Both the position numbers and the translations under genes were made by a program. 64,000 nt of DNA. Source: Telmatactis stephensoni (taxonomy: Eukaryota > Cnidaria > Anthozoa > Actiniaria > Isophelliidae). How positions within the stretch are numbered: position 1 is the first letter of the stretch; every line of letters begins with the position of its first letter. The notes below the pieces were generated by a model. The model was given only the letters and a program-made list of their open reading frames with translations. It did no database searches and had not been told where the DNA came from. Positions 1-9,382 of the stretch are shown one piece after another. The DNA lies in the NCBI GenBank assembly GCA_029948255.1, contig JALIZF010001922.1:1488001-1552000 (forward strand), written 5' to 3'.

Positions 1-58
1 CAGGAATAGAGTGTTATGGAGAGAGAAGATTCCTCAGACATGAAGTTCCTTGCATAAC
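1..58 (+). CDS. TM2D2: TM2D2, penultimate exon (partial at window edge)
   Basis: Reading back from a consensus donor (gtaagt at 59), the frame gives GIECYGERRFLRHEVPCI plus two bases. This lines up with the segment of vertebrate TM2D2 just before its TM2 domain (GIEC...FLRE...PCIKYTGHYF). The two leftover bases (AC) plus the first G of the exon at 1210 form ACG, so the joined protein reads CITYSGHYF where human has CIKYTGHYF. The cysteines belong to the extracellular cysteine-containing segment of the family. The exon is cut by the window start; CAG at 1-3 could instead be a splice acceptor, so the 5' limit is unknown. Confidence 0.8.
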
Positions 59-529
59 GTAAGTTCAGAACTTAAAAAAATATCACAATGCAGATGATAA
101 ACAGCGGCTAGAAAGGCTTTTGCATGATTTGACTCAAAATGACTGTGTGATCTGTGAAAATATAGCCAATAATGTTTATGATTTTCATGAAAACGTTGTT
201 TACATACACATGATTCATTAAGTGATGCAAAATTTGAAAGGATAATTTGTGAGGTAATGGAAAATTGAAGCGTAATACATGCTCAAGTTCCCCCTTACAG
301 CACCTGGATACAGGGATGATAAGGGAGTCTTAGCTGGTTATTTCCATGCTAATGTGGATAAATTTCAACCTATCCATCATACCTTTTATGCACATATCAA
401 AGTTAATTCTGTTGGGAGGGCTTGTGGCTCCCACAGTCAACCACTTGTGTAAATTCAAATGTACTCAGAATAATGTTAGAAATAAAGTGTTTGCTTCATC
501 AAGTGTTAATAAAGTCTTGGAAAAATCCA

Positions 530-585
530 AGCCCCCAGCAGGGATTGAACCCATGACCTTTGGATTGCCGGTCCAATGCTGTGTA
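530..585 (-). repeat. tRNA-derived SINE remnant
   Basis: The reverse complement shows a polymerase III B box (GGGTTCAATCCC at 540-551) preceded by a tRNA-like anticodon-arm region. The spurious peptide GIEPMTFGL on the + strand is typical of a reversed tRNA B box. The A-box side is not clear, so this is a fragment. Confidence 0.5.
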
Positions 586-708
586 CATGTATTTATGTAT
601 TTTGGGATTATGTATTTGGGATTTTGACAAAAATGTGTAGCTGTAAATCAAATACCCACCCCTTGTCCACAATCCCCACCCCCCACCCCCATCAAGATTG
701 ACTTGATA

Positions 709-993
709 GGTGCTTTAAGATGCAGAAATATGAGCAACAAAATCGTGCAACTTGTCACACAATATTGTTGTATTGCAAGTTGTAAAGCAAATGTTGCTTG
801 TATTACAGCCCCGCGCACAACAACAAATTTTCTTTGTTGCAAAAAGTAGACAGTGCTTCTACTTCGTGCAACAACGAAAATTTGTCGCACAGGGTGGTAA
901 TACAAGCCACATTTGCTTTACAACTTGCAATGCAACAATGTTGCACAACAAGTTGCACGATTTTGTTGCTCGTATTTCCACACCTTTAGGCGT
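709..993. mobile_element. Palindromic MITE rich in TTGC/GCAA
   Basis: The left arm (709-~835) and the reverse complement of the right arm (~870-993) match almost base for base: both contain GAGCAACAAAATCGTGCAAC, then GCAAGTTGTAAAGCAAATG, then CAAATTTTCNTTGTTGCA. Only ~35 bases separate the arms. No coding capacity. Target duplications are not obvious. A probable distant relative lies at 22090-22180. Confidence 0.8.
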
Positions 994-1209
994 CAGAATC
1001 ATGGAGATTGATACCCTTTGGAGAACTTACAGTCAGATGTTGGTACTTTTAGAAATCAGTACCAGTTCGAAACCTTGTGTGTTTTAGGGTTTAAAACTAA
1101 AAATTCTCATTATTATCCCATCTTAAATGGTTGGGACTGGGAGCCCCACTGCCAGGTCCACAATTTCATGCTGTCATTTATTAACATTAATATTTTTAAT
1201 TACTTTCAG

Positions 1210-1423
1210 GTATTCTGGCCATTATTTTGTTACCACGCTACTATATTCCATCCTACTAGGATTTCTAGGTGTTGACAGGTTTTGCTTGGGCCACACTGGG
1301 ACAGCTGTTGGAAAACTATTGACACTGGGTGGTCTTGGGATATGGTGGGTGGTCGACATCATATTATTGGTTACTGGCTCTCTTAAACCTCAGGATGACA
1401 GTCATTGGAACCCTTATTATTAA
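1210..1423 (+). CDS. TM2D2: TM2D2, terminal exon with TM2 domain
   Basis: The exon follows a tactttcag acceptor and runs to TAA at 1421-1423, encoding about 70 residues. It is the C-terminal TM2 domain: a first hydrophobic helix ([15 protein letters not shown]), the hallmark DRF turn in [16 protein letters not shown], and a second helix ([16 protein letters not shown]), then a short polar tail. The stretch [20 protein letters not shown] is nearly identical to vertebrate TM2D2 and separates it from TM2D1 and TM2D3. The family comprises small two-pass membrane proteins; the Drosophila orthologues (almondex, amaretto, biscotti) act with Notch signalling. Function here is inferred from homology. 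Confidence 0.93.
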
Positions 1424-2515
1424 AGCTGAGGAAAAATATACTTGAATATACAGTCTTAAATAGATTTGTCATCAAAGAAAAAAATATTTATTGAGGCCAC
1501 TGATTGAATGCTTATGGCTCTTATTGAAATAAGGCAGATGAAGCCACAAACTAGGATATTGATTGTAAATGATAACGAAATTATACCTGACTGTAAAGAT
1601 AAAATTATAAAATTCATAGAAACAAATAAATCCACAATAATTAGTCCTTTTCGCTTGCCTTAACGCTTTCCCAGTACAATCCTCTTGGAAAATACATTTC
1701 TTTTTTCAGAATCATTATTTTAATCAGGAAGACACAAAAGAATTTGGGAAAACATTGGGGCAAGTGAATACGGTATATTGTACACGTATGTGAAATGTGA
1801 AAGGCTTACACTAGTTGGCAAGTGATTTAAAATGATGCAACCCAGAGCAGTGCAGTATACACTCAAAGAATTTTAATGTATATACATAATGAGCAGTTAA
1901 TGAAGCACTGAAGTTCATGGAAATAAAATTTTTGTATGTCAATAATTTTAATAGTGTCTGTCTTGAAGGTGAAGAGGACATACAAAGAAACAGACTGTAA
2001 TTTATTTGTACATAAAATAAATGGTACTACCTTCTTGCAGTTCTTAGCTGCCCACATCACAGTCAAGACCGCAATAAAAAATATAGCAATAATTTCTTTT
2101 AAAAGGATATGAATGAATTTTTTGTTATTGGTCTGGTTGTTCTCTTCCATTATCTTTCATCCTTCCATTATTTTCTTTCGATTTTCTTTTGTATATACGT
2201 TTACACTGTCATTCCATCTCAGGCTTCCAACTTGATTTTAGTAATATGGTCTTGTACGTGGAAAATTAATCCATAACTACCCTTAAAAATGTGAAAGTTT
2301 TAATGCATGCTCATTCTTTGTATATTCTTGTCTATCTATATTGTGCAACCTTCATATTTATAGCTCTGAATTTATAATCACTTCACTCAGATGATCTGAT
2401 GGCAACAGGACCGGCCAAAACAAGTCTGAAAAATTAAAAACTTCCCTACTTCTTAAAAGTATTGATTTGGCATCCATAATTGCTAATGAATACATGTATA
2501 CCTCTTAATTTTCTG
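1424..2515 (+). other. TM2D2 3' UTR and intergenic
   Basis: This stretch follows the TM2D2 stop codon. A canonical AATAAA lies at 1625-1630, about 200 bases downstream, and is the best polyadenylation signal candidate; further AATAAA-like strings occur near 1921 and 2015. The rest is AT-rich; a weak minus-strand candidate exon is listed separately. Confidence 0.5.
2032..2150 (-). CDS. Candidate first exon of a small one-pass membrane protein (weak)
   Basis: On the minus strand an ATG at 2150 opens MEENNQTNNKKF followed by a hydrophobic segment (ILLKEIIAIFFIAVLTVMWAA) and a basic NCKK tail. The frame reaches a plausible donor (AAG|GTAGTA) at about 2031. The amphipathic-then-hydrophobic pattern with a positive-inside tail is reasonable for a tiny membrane protein. 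I recognise no family, no downstream exon is visible, and chance is a real alternative. Confidence 0.15.
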
Positions 2516-2531
2516 CTATTTTGTGGTAACG

Positions 2532-2790
2532 ACTCCATGTAAGACCCGAATCCTAATGTCCTGAGGTACATACATCTATATGTAAGACCCGAATCCTAAT
2601 GTCCTGAGGCTTTTACATCCATGTAATACCCGAATCCTAATGTCCTGAGGTACATACATCTATATGTAAGACCCGATTCCTAATGTCCTGAGCTACATTC
2701 ATCTATGTAAGACCCAAATCCTAATGTCCTGAGGTTCTTACATCCATGTAATACCCGAATCCTAATGTCCCGAGGTACATACATACACCG
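2532..2790 (+). repeat. Left subterminal repeat array
   Basis: Six copies of a ~24-base core (GACCCGAATCCTAATGTCCT plus GAGG) are separated by alternating short linkers containing TACATACATCTATATG or TTACATCCATG. The copies differ by single bases (ATACCC/AGACCC, GATTCC/GAATCC). The first copy is the 35-base terminal unit whose inverted partner is at 13773-13807; the right end holds only one copy. Confidence 0.85.
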
Positions 2791-2819
2791 GAATCGTATC
2801 GTCCTGTATATTGTGTGTT

Positions 2820-5395
2820 ATATGTTACGCGTATAGTGGGTGTACGTAGGTGTTACCTGTAGCAAGTGCAGTAGGTGTAGTACTTGTAGTAGGGTACAAA
2901 TGTACTACATATTGTTGGTGTATCACATATTGTAACTTTATTGCATGTAGTATGTGTAGTATTCGTAGTACTTGTTGCATGTGTAGTAAGGTAAGTGATT
3001 TTTCGGACTGTGGCATATGTAGCAGTCGCAGTAACCATAGCATTAATAGTAGGTGTAGTATCAATAGTGCACTAAGTATCGTACATGTAGGAGGAGAACC
3101 ATGTGTAGTACGATTATTATAGTACATGTAGTATATAGTACCCAGGTGTAGTATCTGTAGTACCAGTAGTAGGCTTAACACCTCTAGTATGTGGAACAGT
3201 GTAAGTAGGTGCATTACACGTGGTATCTGTAGTACGTACAGCACAGATAGAGTGTGGAGTAACTTTAGTACGTGTAGTAGGTGTAGCATTTATAGTACGT
3301 GTAGTGTATGTAACACGTGTGATATCTGTAGTACCCATAGTGGGTGTAACACGTGTAGTACCTGTAGTACCTGTAGTAGGTATAACACGTGTAGTCTATG
3401 TAGTACCCGTAATAGGGGTAACACGTGTAGTATCTGTAGTACCCTTAGTAGGCGTAACACGTATAGTATCTGTAATATGTAGTATGCAGTACCCAGGTGT
3501 AGTATCTGTAGTACCAGTAGTAGGCTTAACACATCTAGTATGTGTAGCAGTGTAAGTATGTGCATTACACGTCGTATCTGTAGTACGTACAGCACAGATA
3601 GAGTGTAGTAACCTTAGTACGTGTAGTAGGTGTAGCATTTATTGTACGTGTAGTGTATGTAACACGTGTGATATCTGTAGTACCCATAGTGGGTGTAACA
3701 CGTGTAGTACCTGTAGTACCTGTAGTACCCGTAGTAGGTATAACACGTGTAGTCTATGTAGTACCTGTAATAAGGGTAACACGTGTAGTATCTGTAGTAC
3801 CCATTGTAGGTGTAACACGTGTAGTATCTGTAGTACCCGTAATAAGGGTAACACGTGTAGTATCTGTAGTACCCATAGTAGGTATAACACGTGTAGTCTA
3901 TGTAGTACCCGTAATAAGGGTAACACGTGTAGTATCTGTAGTACCCATAGTAGGTGTAACACGTGTAGCATAGTACATGTGGCAGTATGCAGTACCCAGG
4001 TGTAGTATCTGTAGTACCAGTAGTAGGTTTAACACATCTAGTATGTGTAGCAGTGTAAGTAAGTGCATTACACGTGGTATCTGTAGTACGTACAGCACAG
4101 ATAGAGTGTAGTAACCTTAGTACGTGTAGTAGGTGTAGCATTTATAGTACGTGTAGTGTATGTAACACGTATGATATCTGTAGTACCCATAGTGGGTGTA
4201 ACACGTGTAGTACCTGTAGTACCTGTAGTACCCGTAGTAGGTATAACACGTGTAGTCTATGTAGTAACCGTAATAGGGGTAACACGTGTAGTATCTGTAG
4301 TACCCATAGTAGGTGTAACACGTATAGTATCTGTAATATGTATAGTTGTTGATGCAGTTTTTGCATCTATAATAAAAGTAAAGGATTTTTGACCTGTAGT
4401 AACTGTATTATCTATAGTGTCAGTGGCAGGTGTAGCCTCTGCAGTACGATCATTACGTATGATACATGTAGAATCTGCACCACGTGTAGTACATGCACTA
4501 TGTGTAGTACCCTTAGAGTCGTTCAGCAATGTATGTATGTCACGTTGTATTACATGTTGCAGTCGTAAACCATGTACGCATACTAGGTAATGTGCATGTA
4601 ACACTTGCAACACGAACAACACGTGTAGTGCTTTTAGTACTCGTAGTAGGTGTTCACATATAGAAAAAGTGACTTTTGGGCCCTCATTATATGTAAGTAC
4701 TCATAGTATGGTGCCCATAGTATCTATAATTCCTTGAGTAGAAGTAGGGCGCGTCTTTAGTACATTTAGTACCTATGATACATATAGGATGTGTACCATG
4801 TGTAGTACGTGTAGTATGCATAGTAGGTAAATTGCATGTAACACGTGTAACATGTCTAGCGTCTGCAGTACTCGTAGTAGGTGTAGTAACTGTTCACATC
4901 TAGAAGATGTGGCTTTTGGGCCTTTAGTATCTGTAAGTAGCCATAGTTTCTATAGCACCATTAGTAGATGTAGTTCATTCATCCAGTAGGATACGTATAG
5001 GTTCTGCAGTATGTGTAGTACATGTAGTATCTGCAGTACCTGCAGAAGGCGCAGTATGTAAGTAGTAGGCGTAGCATCTTTAATACGTGTACATCAATGG
5101 AGTACGTCGACAATGTAGTACATATAGGTGTAGCACACATAGTAAATTTACGTACAGTATTTGTAGTACATATAGATCATGTAACACGTTTAAAACGTGT
5201 AGTTTCTATAGTACCCGTAGTAGGTGTTGCAATTTTGTATATTCAGTAAAAGTGAATTTTGGTGGTCCTGTAGTATATGTAGTAGCAGTAGTAGCTATAA
5301 TGTCATTATTTGGTGTAACACATTTAATACGTAAGGTAGAAGTAGGATCTGCACCCGTTGTGTAGTACAGGTAGTATGTGTAGTACCCTCAGTAG
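2820..5395 (+). repeat. Left arm: 9-bp minisatellite, GTAGTANNN type
   Basis: The sequence steps in 9-base units such as GTAACACGT, GTAGTATCT, GTAGTACCC and ATAGTAGGT. These form 36-base quartets and larger blocks; the block starting CCCAGGTGTAGTATCTG recurs at about 3141, 3492 and 3994. Order decays from about 4370 onward. The regular period keeps several reading frames open on both strands (VVS-VVP-IVG style peptides), which I treat as by-products and not genes. Confidence 0.85.
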
Positions 5396-5434
5396 TTCCC
5401 CCTTACACGTATGTTGTTGTGTTTCTTAATATTG

Positions 5435-5573
5435 ACATGCCATTTGGATTCCTCTCCGGAATTGAACCAGAACCGCTTTATACGGCGACCAACAGGAATT
5501 TCATTGGCACACAATTATGTAGCACCTGGTATGTGATGCGTGTACGGTTATCAAAGGTGTTCTCACTTGAATG
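5435..5573. repeat. Internal direct repeat, copy 1
   Basis: ATTGACATGCC...ACCGCTTTA-ACGGCGACCAACAGGAAT...TGTACGGTTATCAA is found again, in the same orientation, at about 10885-11020. The copies are clearly diverged. They sit just inside the two minisatellite arms, but the direct orientation shows they are not part of the mirror symmetry. Confidence 0.75.
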
Positions 5574-5743
5574 AATGTTGTCTGTACTGATTGTTCCTAG
5601 TATTCAAAGTCATTATGAATAAAGATAGCGGTTTTATCTCACTACATGTCTTATTTAATTATTGTAAAATCAGGTTTGTAATAACTTTAACGGTATATGA
5701 CATCTCTACATTAATACTACATAATCGTTATACCCCAAAGAAA

Positions 5744-6430
5744 AAGATGAGCAACTGGATGGCTTTAAAAAAGAACCTATGGAGAGAAATTATTGCAAGC
5801 AAAGAATTTTATGACCTAGAAATTGAAATATTATTGAAAGAAAAGCAAGAGCTAGAGAATAGTATTACTGAATTTAAAACTGTATATTTTAAAAAGAACC
5901 CAAGACAAACAGAAAGATGTTCAAGATAGTGTTCTGCCAAAGAAAAGACGAAGACAAAGGAGGGCTTCTCATGACGAGAAGTGTAGTGTAGTGAAAATGA
6001 CTTGCAAAAACACGCCATCACTCCCTCTGGATAAACAAAAGCAGAACAAGGAAGACAGTGATGCTAATGATGAAATTTCAGCATTATTAAAAGAAGACCT
6101 TAAATAGAGCACTAAGGAAACGAAAAAACTTTATAGGAAAAGAAAGAAAGAAAAGGAGAAATGTGTCTCAGAGAGCACTGACAGGGATTGTGACAGTGCA
6201 AACATTCATGATGCTAATCCACTAAAGAAAGGAACGAAAGAAACAAGCCAGGGTGCAGTCAGTTGTGGTTCTGACCAAGGATACAGTGATGCAAGAGGAT
6301 AGTGAAAATTCAAAAACAATTCAGTTCGGTAGTCTGCAAGAGAATGAAAATATGGATGAAAATAGTAAAGAGGAATATCTTGAAGAGAAAGTTCCACAGT
6401 TAGAAAAAGAAAATGAAAATTCCGGCTGAA
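5744..6430 (+). pseudogene. Decayed lysine/glutamate-rich coding-like stretch, family unknown
   Basis: Frames through this region read as charged, coiled-coil-like protein: a first piece (ALKKNLWREIIASKEFYDLE, then ILLKEKQELENSI) stops near 5929. After frame changes further pieces appear (DSDANDEISALLKEDLK ending in TAG, then KETKKLYRKRKKEKEKCVSE ending in TAG near 6301). The codon-like composition contrasts with the AT-rich surroundings, yet stops and shifts break it. I do not recognise the source; it could be a captured host gene piece, an old transposon ORF or chance. Confidence 0.3.
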
Positions 6431-6509
6431 TTCCGAATCCGGTCCGGAATGCCGTTGGAATTCCGGAAATATTTTTACAAGGATAATGTACACATTAATT
6501 GGGATCTTC

Positions 6510-7320
6510 TGATAATTAATGTTGACCTTTTGACCCAGTTAAAAATATCTCAGTGACCTTTGGAGCTAATTTAATCCTTTTGACTTTATTGTTGACCTAA
6601 TGTACACATTTTGATATGATATCATGCATATGTTGACCTTTTGACCCAGTTAAAAATATCTCAGCTGTGACCTTTGGAGCTAATTTAATCCTTTTGACTT
6701 TATGCTTATAATCTTTTGACCCATTTGTACACATTTTCATCTTCTAGCTGATATATCATGTGGACCTTTTGACCCAGTTATAATAATCTTTCTGATCTCT
6801 GGCCCTAATTCAACCTGCATGCATATGTTGACCTTTTGACCCACTTAAAAATATCTCAGTGACCTTTGGAGCTAATTTAATCCTTTTGACTTATTGTTGA
6901 CCTAAATTAATGTGCACATTTAATAGGGATCTTCTGATAATTCATGTTGACCTTTTGACCCAGTTAATAATCTTTCCCACCTAATTGGCCTTCATTTAAT
7001 CCTTTTGACTTTATGCTTAATCTTTAATGACCTAATGTACACATTTTCATTCTTATATGATATCATCTTGACCTTTTGACCCAGTTATAATCTCTCTGAC
7101 CTTTGGACTTCATTTAATCCTTGTGACTTTATGTTTATTTAATCTTTAATGACCTAATGTACACATTTCCATCTTATATGATATCATGTTGACCTCAGTC
7201 GACCCAGTTAAAAATATATCTGCGACCTTTGCAGCTAATTTAATCTTTTGGACTTTATTATTGACCTAATGTACACATTTTGATATATCATATGTTGACC
7301 TTTTAGTGATGAAACTTGGT
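6510..7320. repeat. ~115-bp minisatellite containing TGACCTTTTGACCCA
   Basis: About eight units contain GTTGACCTTTTGACCCAGTT followed by a TCTCTGACCTTTGGA block, TTTAATCCTTTTGACTTTAT and CTAATGTACACATTTT. The key motif starts at about 6521, 6631, 6761, 6827, 6945, 7066 and 7187 (altered), with a truncated copy at 7294. Most intervals are 107-130 bases; one is short (66). A related single copy lies near 7535. Confidence 0.85.
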
Positions 7321-8655
7321 CATGGAATTTTCTTTCATTCTCATTTATATATATAACATAATTTTAAAATCACCTTTAAATTTCAATTATTCTTTTTTTT
7401 CTTTCTGATCCTTTTTTAAAATGTTATTGACTCTTGGGCGTCATCTATTCATTTCTCTTTCCTATAATGACGTCATGATGATAAATAATACTGTGTAATT
7501 TTACTTTATTTTAATCACTAAAAGGTTTTGAATAATTTTGACCTTTTGACAGGCCTTAAGTCTATAATATCTCTGACCTTTGTAATGGTTTTACTTAATT
7601 TTTAATCTGTTTACCTTACTGTACTCATTTTGATCTTGTTGAACTCTTGGTATAAAAGTGAAACAAAACTGATTTCTTTGTTCATTATACAACAATATGT
7701 TTATTTAGTACCACAATTACATGAATAAATATTTTACATGAATATAACATAAAACGGAAATTTAGGTACAAGCCACCTATAATAACCATATCTGGCTAAC
7801 CGAGATAGGTGGCTTATAGCTAGACTGCACCTTAAAGTTTTAATGATGACTGAATTTAAGAAAAACAGTTCAGTGACAGTATTTCAAATTTTCTCTACCC
7901 TTGGGCTGAATAAGACAATCCTTCCAATTTATACTTGGGAATAAATGAGATATTTAAAAAAATAGCGCCTTTTTTTCAAAATTCCTTCAATTAACCCTAA
8001 GATTTTCCAGTAAATACACAATGTTTAGTCACCCGTCTAGATTTCTTTTTTAAAAAGGACTCGATCTGTAATTAAAAAACGGAATCCCAGCTTATTTTAC
8101 CTCAGGGGCAGGTTTTTACTGTCAATGCAAGCGACTGCCCACCATGGCACTTATATAATTACAATAATGTGATTGTTTATCATATTTCAATTATAAGAGT
8201 AGAAAAGTATTTTATATTGTCTTTTGTGTTACTTCTTTTTGTTTTTTGTTAATACTTTATAATGTACCTAAGGGAAAAAAGGGGTATGAAGACGATTGAA
8301 AACGTAAAAAGCAATGTGGACGTATTGGGCAATTGTTCAAATTGCCGGACGAAAGAAATCAATCTCGACCCCTGCCGGCTTCTAGTTGTCGGCCGTTCCT
8401 CGCTACTGACCAAGAGGAACGCAGGCTCTGGACTCGAGGATGGAACGAAAAACGCTAAAATCCCTACCCAAGATAGAGAGTATAGATAGCTGGTTTTCGA
8501 AGCATTATGGGACATCTCGAAAATGGCGTTTATTGAAAGTTATTGTAAAATGAGTTTTATTCATCACTGAACTTCATTCTACCACAGTAGCAGTGAAATG
8601 CTTTGGTTAAAAACAAGTAAGTGATAATTATCCAAGTATCGCAAATTGCGCGTTG
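7321..8655. other. Element interior, no gene seen
   Basis: AT-rich sequence inside the composite element. It holds a small hairpin (AAGCCACCTAT at 7770-7780 with ATAGGTGGCTT at 7805-7815). A short reading frame at 8262-8489 has no recognisable similarity and a competing frame on the other strand. Confidence 0.4.
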
Positions 8656-8832
8656 ACACTAGAAGGCATGCCTGTCCAAAAACAGACCAGCTGAGCTGGT
8701 CAACGTACAAGGTTCAAGGCTTTTGTTGCCATTGGTGACTACAATAGCCATGTCGGTCTTGGAGCCAAGTGCTCCAAAGAAGTAGTAACAGCTATCCGTC
8801 GTGCTATTATCCTGGCTAAATTGTCCGTTATT
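8656..8832 (+). pseudogene. RPS2: Ribosomal protein S2 (uS5) gene fragment with in-frame stop
   Basis: The frame from ATG at 8668 reads MPVQKQTS, stop, then [38 protein letters not shown] and ILAKLSVI. This matches the central part of eukaryotic 40S protein S2 ([31 protein letters not shown]...AIILAKLS). The stop TGA at 8692-8694 arises from a 3-base insertion: expected ACC AGA GCT has become ACC AGC TGA GCT. Homology ends abruptly after SVI (8832), where sequence shared with a repeat begins. S2 belongs to the small subunit near the decoding centre. A fragment of about 55 codons without start or end cannot be functional; it looks like captured or retrocopied DNA. Confidence 0.88.
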
Positions 8833-8833
8833 T

Positions 8834-9003
8834 ATAAATTTATAAAATTCACAGATTTGATTTAATTCATAGAATTGAAATTCATTTTTTTAGTGACATG
8901 ATCTTGTTGATTAATGTTATGTCCAACCTCATTCTCTATTTTAGCCAATGGTTTTCTTGGAAACCTGAATGTGCTGGAGTCCTGTGCAAGAATACATAAA
9001 GAC
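8834..9003. repeat. Internal direct repeat pair, copy 1
   Basis: ATTTATAAAATTCACAGATT through GTGCTGGAGTCCTGTGCAAG is repeated at 9079-9244 with few differences. Copy 1 abuts the end of the ribosomal S2 fragment. Confidence 0.85.
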
Positions 9004-9078
9004 ATTTAGCTCGATCATCACCAAATCGTTCTCATCAAAAACATTTACAACAACAAAAAACAAAAAACAAGCAAAATT

Positions 9079-9244
9079 CAATTTATAAAATTCACAGATT
9101 TGATTTAATTCATAGAAGTGAAATTCATTTTTTTAGTGACATGATCTTTTTGATTAATGTTATATCCAACCTCATTCTCTATTTTAGCCAATGGTTTACT
9201 TAGAAACCTGCATGTGCTGGAGTCCTGTGCAAGCTAGAATACAT
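9079..9244. repeat. Internal direct repeat pair, copy 2
   Basis: Near-identical second copy of 8834-9003, separated from it by ~75 bases that include an AAACAAAAAACAAGC-rich tract. The high similarity suggests a recent local duplication. Confidence 0.85.
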
Positions 9245-9368
9245 ACACATTTATGATGGAGGTAAAGACATCACCCAATATTTAGACAGCCTTTGAATGT
9301 CTGTCCCTTTCATTCTCCATTCTCCATTCTCACTTTTCGTGGCATAAACAAAAACAAAACAAACAACG

Positions 9369-9382
9369 GTAACCATGGCAAC
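9369..9382 (+). promoter_or_regulatory. Consensus RFX X-box inside the composite element
   Basis: GTAACCATGGCAAC fits the X-box pattern GTNRCC-2 bases-RGYAAC at both half-sites. It lies 4.5 kb upstream of the DPCD start, inside repeat-derived DNA. A second, one-mismatch site (GTTACCATGACAAC) is at 9650-9663. Binding is not shown by sequence alone. Confidence 0.35.

Larger units (their letters stand above)
59..1209 (+). other. TM2D2 last intron
   Basis: GT at 59 and AG at 1208-1209 bound an intron of 1151 bases. It contains a minus-strand tRNA-like SINE remnant (530-585) and a long palindromic MITE (709-993). The remaining parts (62-520, 994-1180) are AT-rich with no coding pattern I recognise. 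Confidence 0.75.

Noticed and set aside
62..345. Possible transposase remnant in the TM2D2 intron
   Set aside because: The sequence has a slightly coding feel, but no continuous frame or recognisable motif could be found.
2532..2790. Regularly spaced ~24-base repeats resembling a CRISPR array
   Set aside because: The spacers are themselves repeated and the first unit is the inverted terminal unit of the composite element; the genome is animal.
8249..8515. Short overlapping frames just before the ribosomal S2 fragment as part of that gene
   Set aside because: Their peptides bear no resemblance to ribosomal protein S2, and both strands are open.
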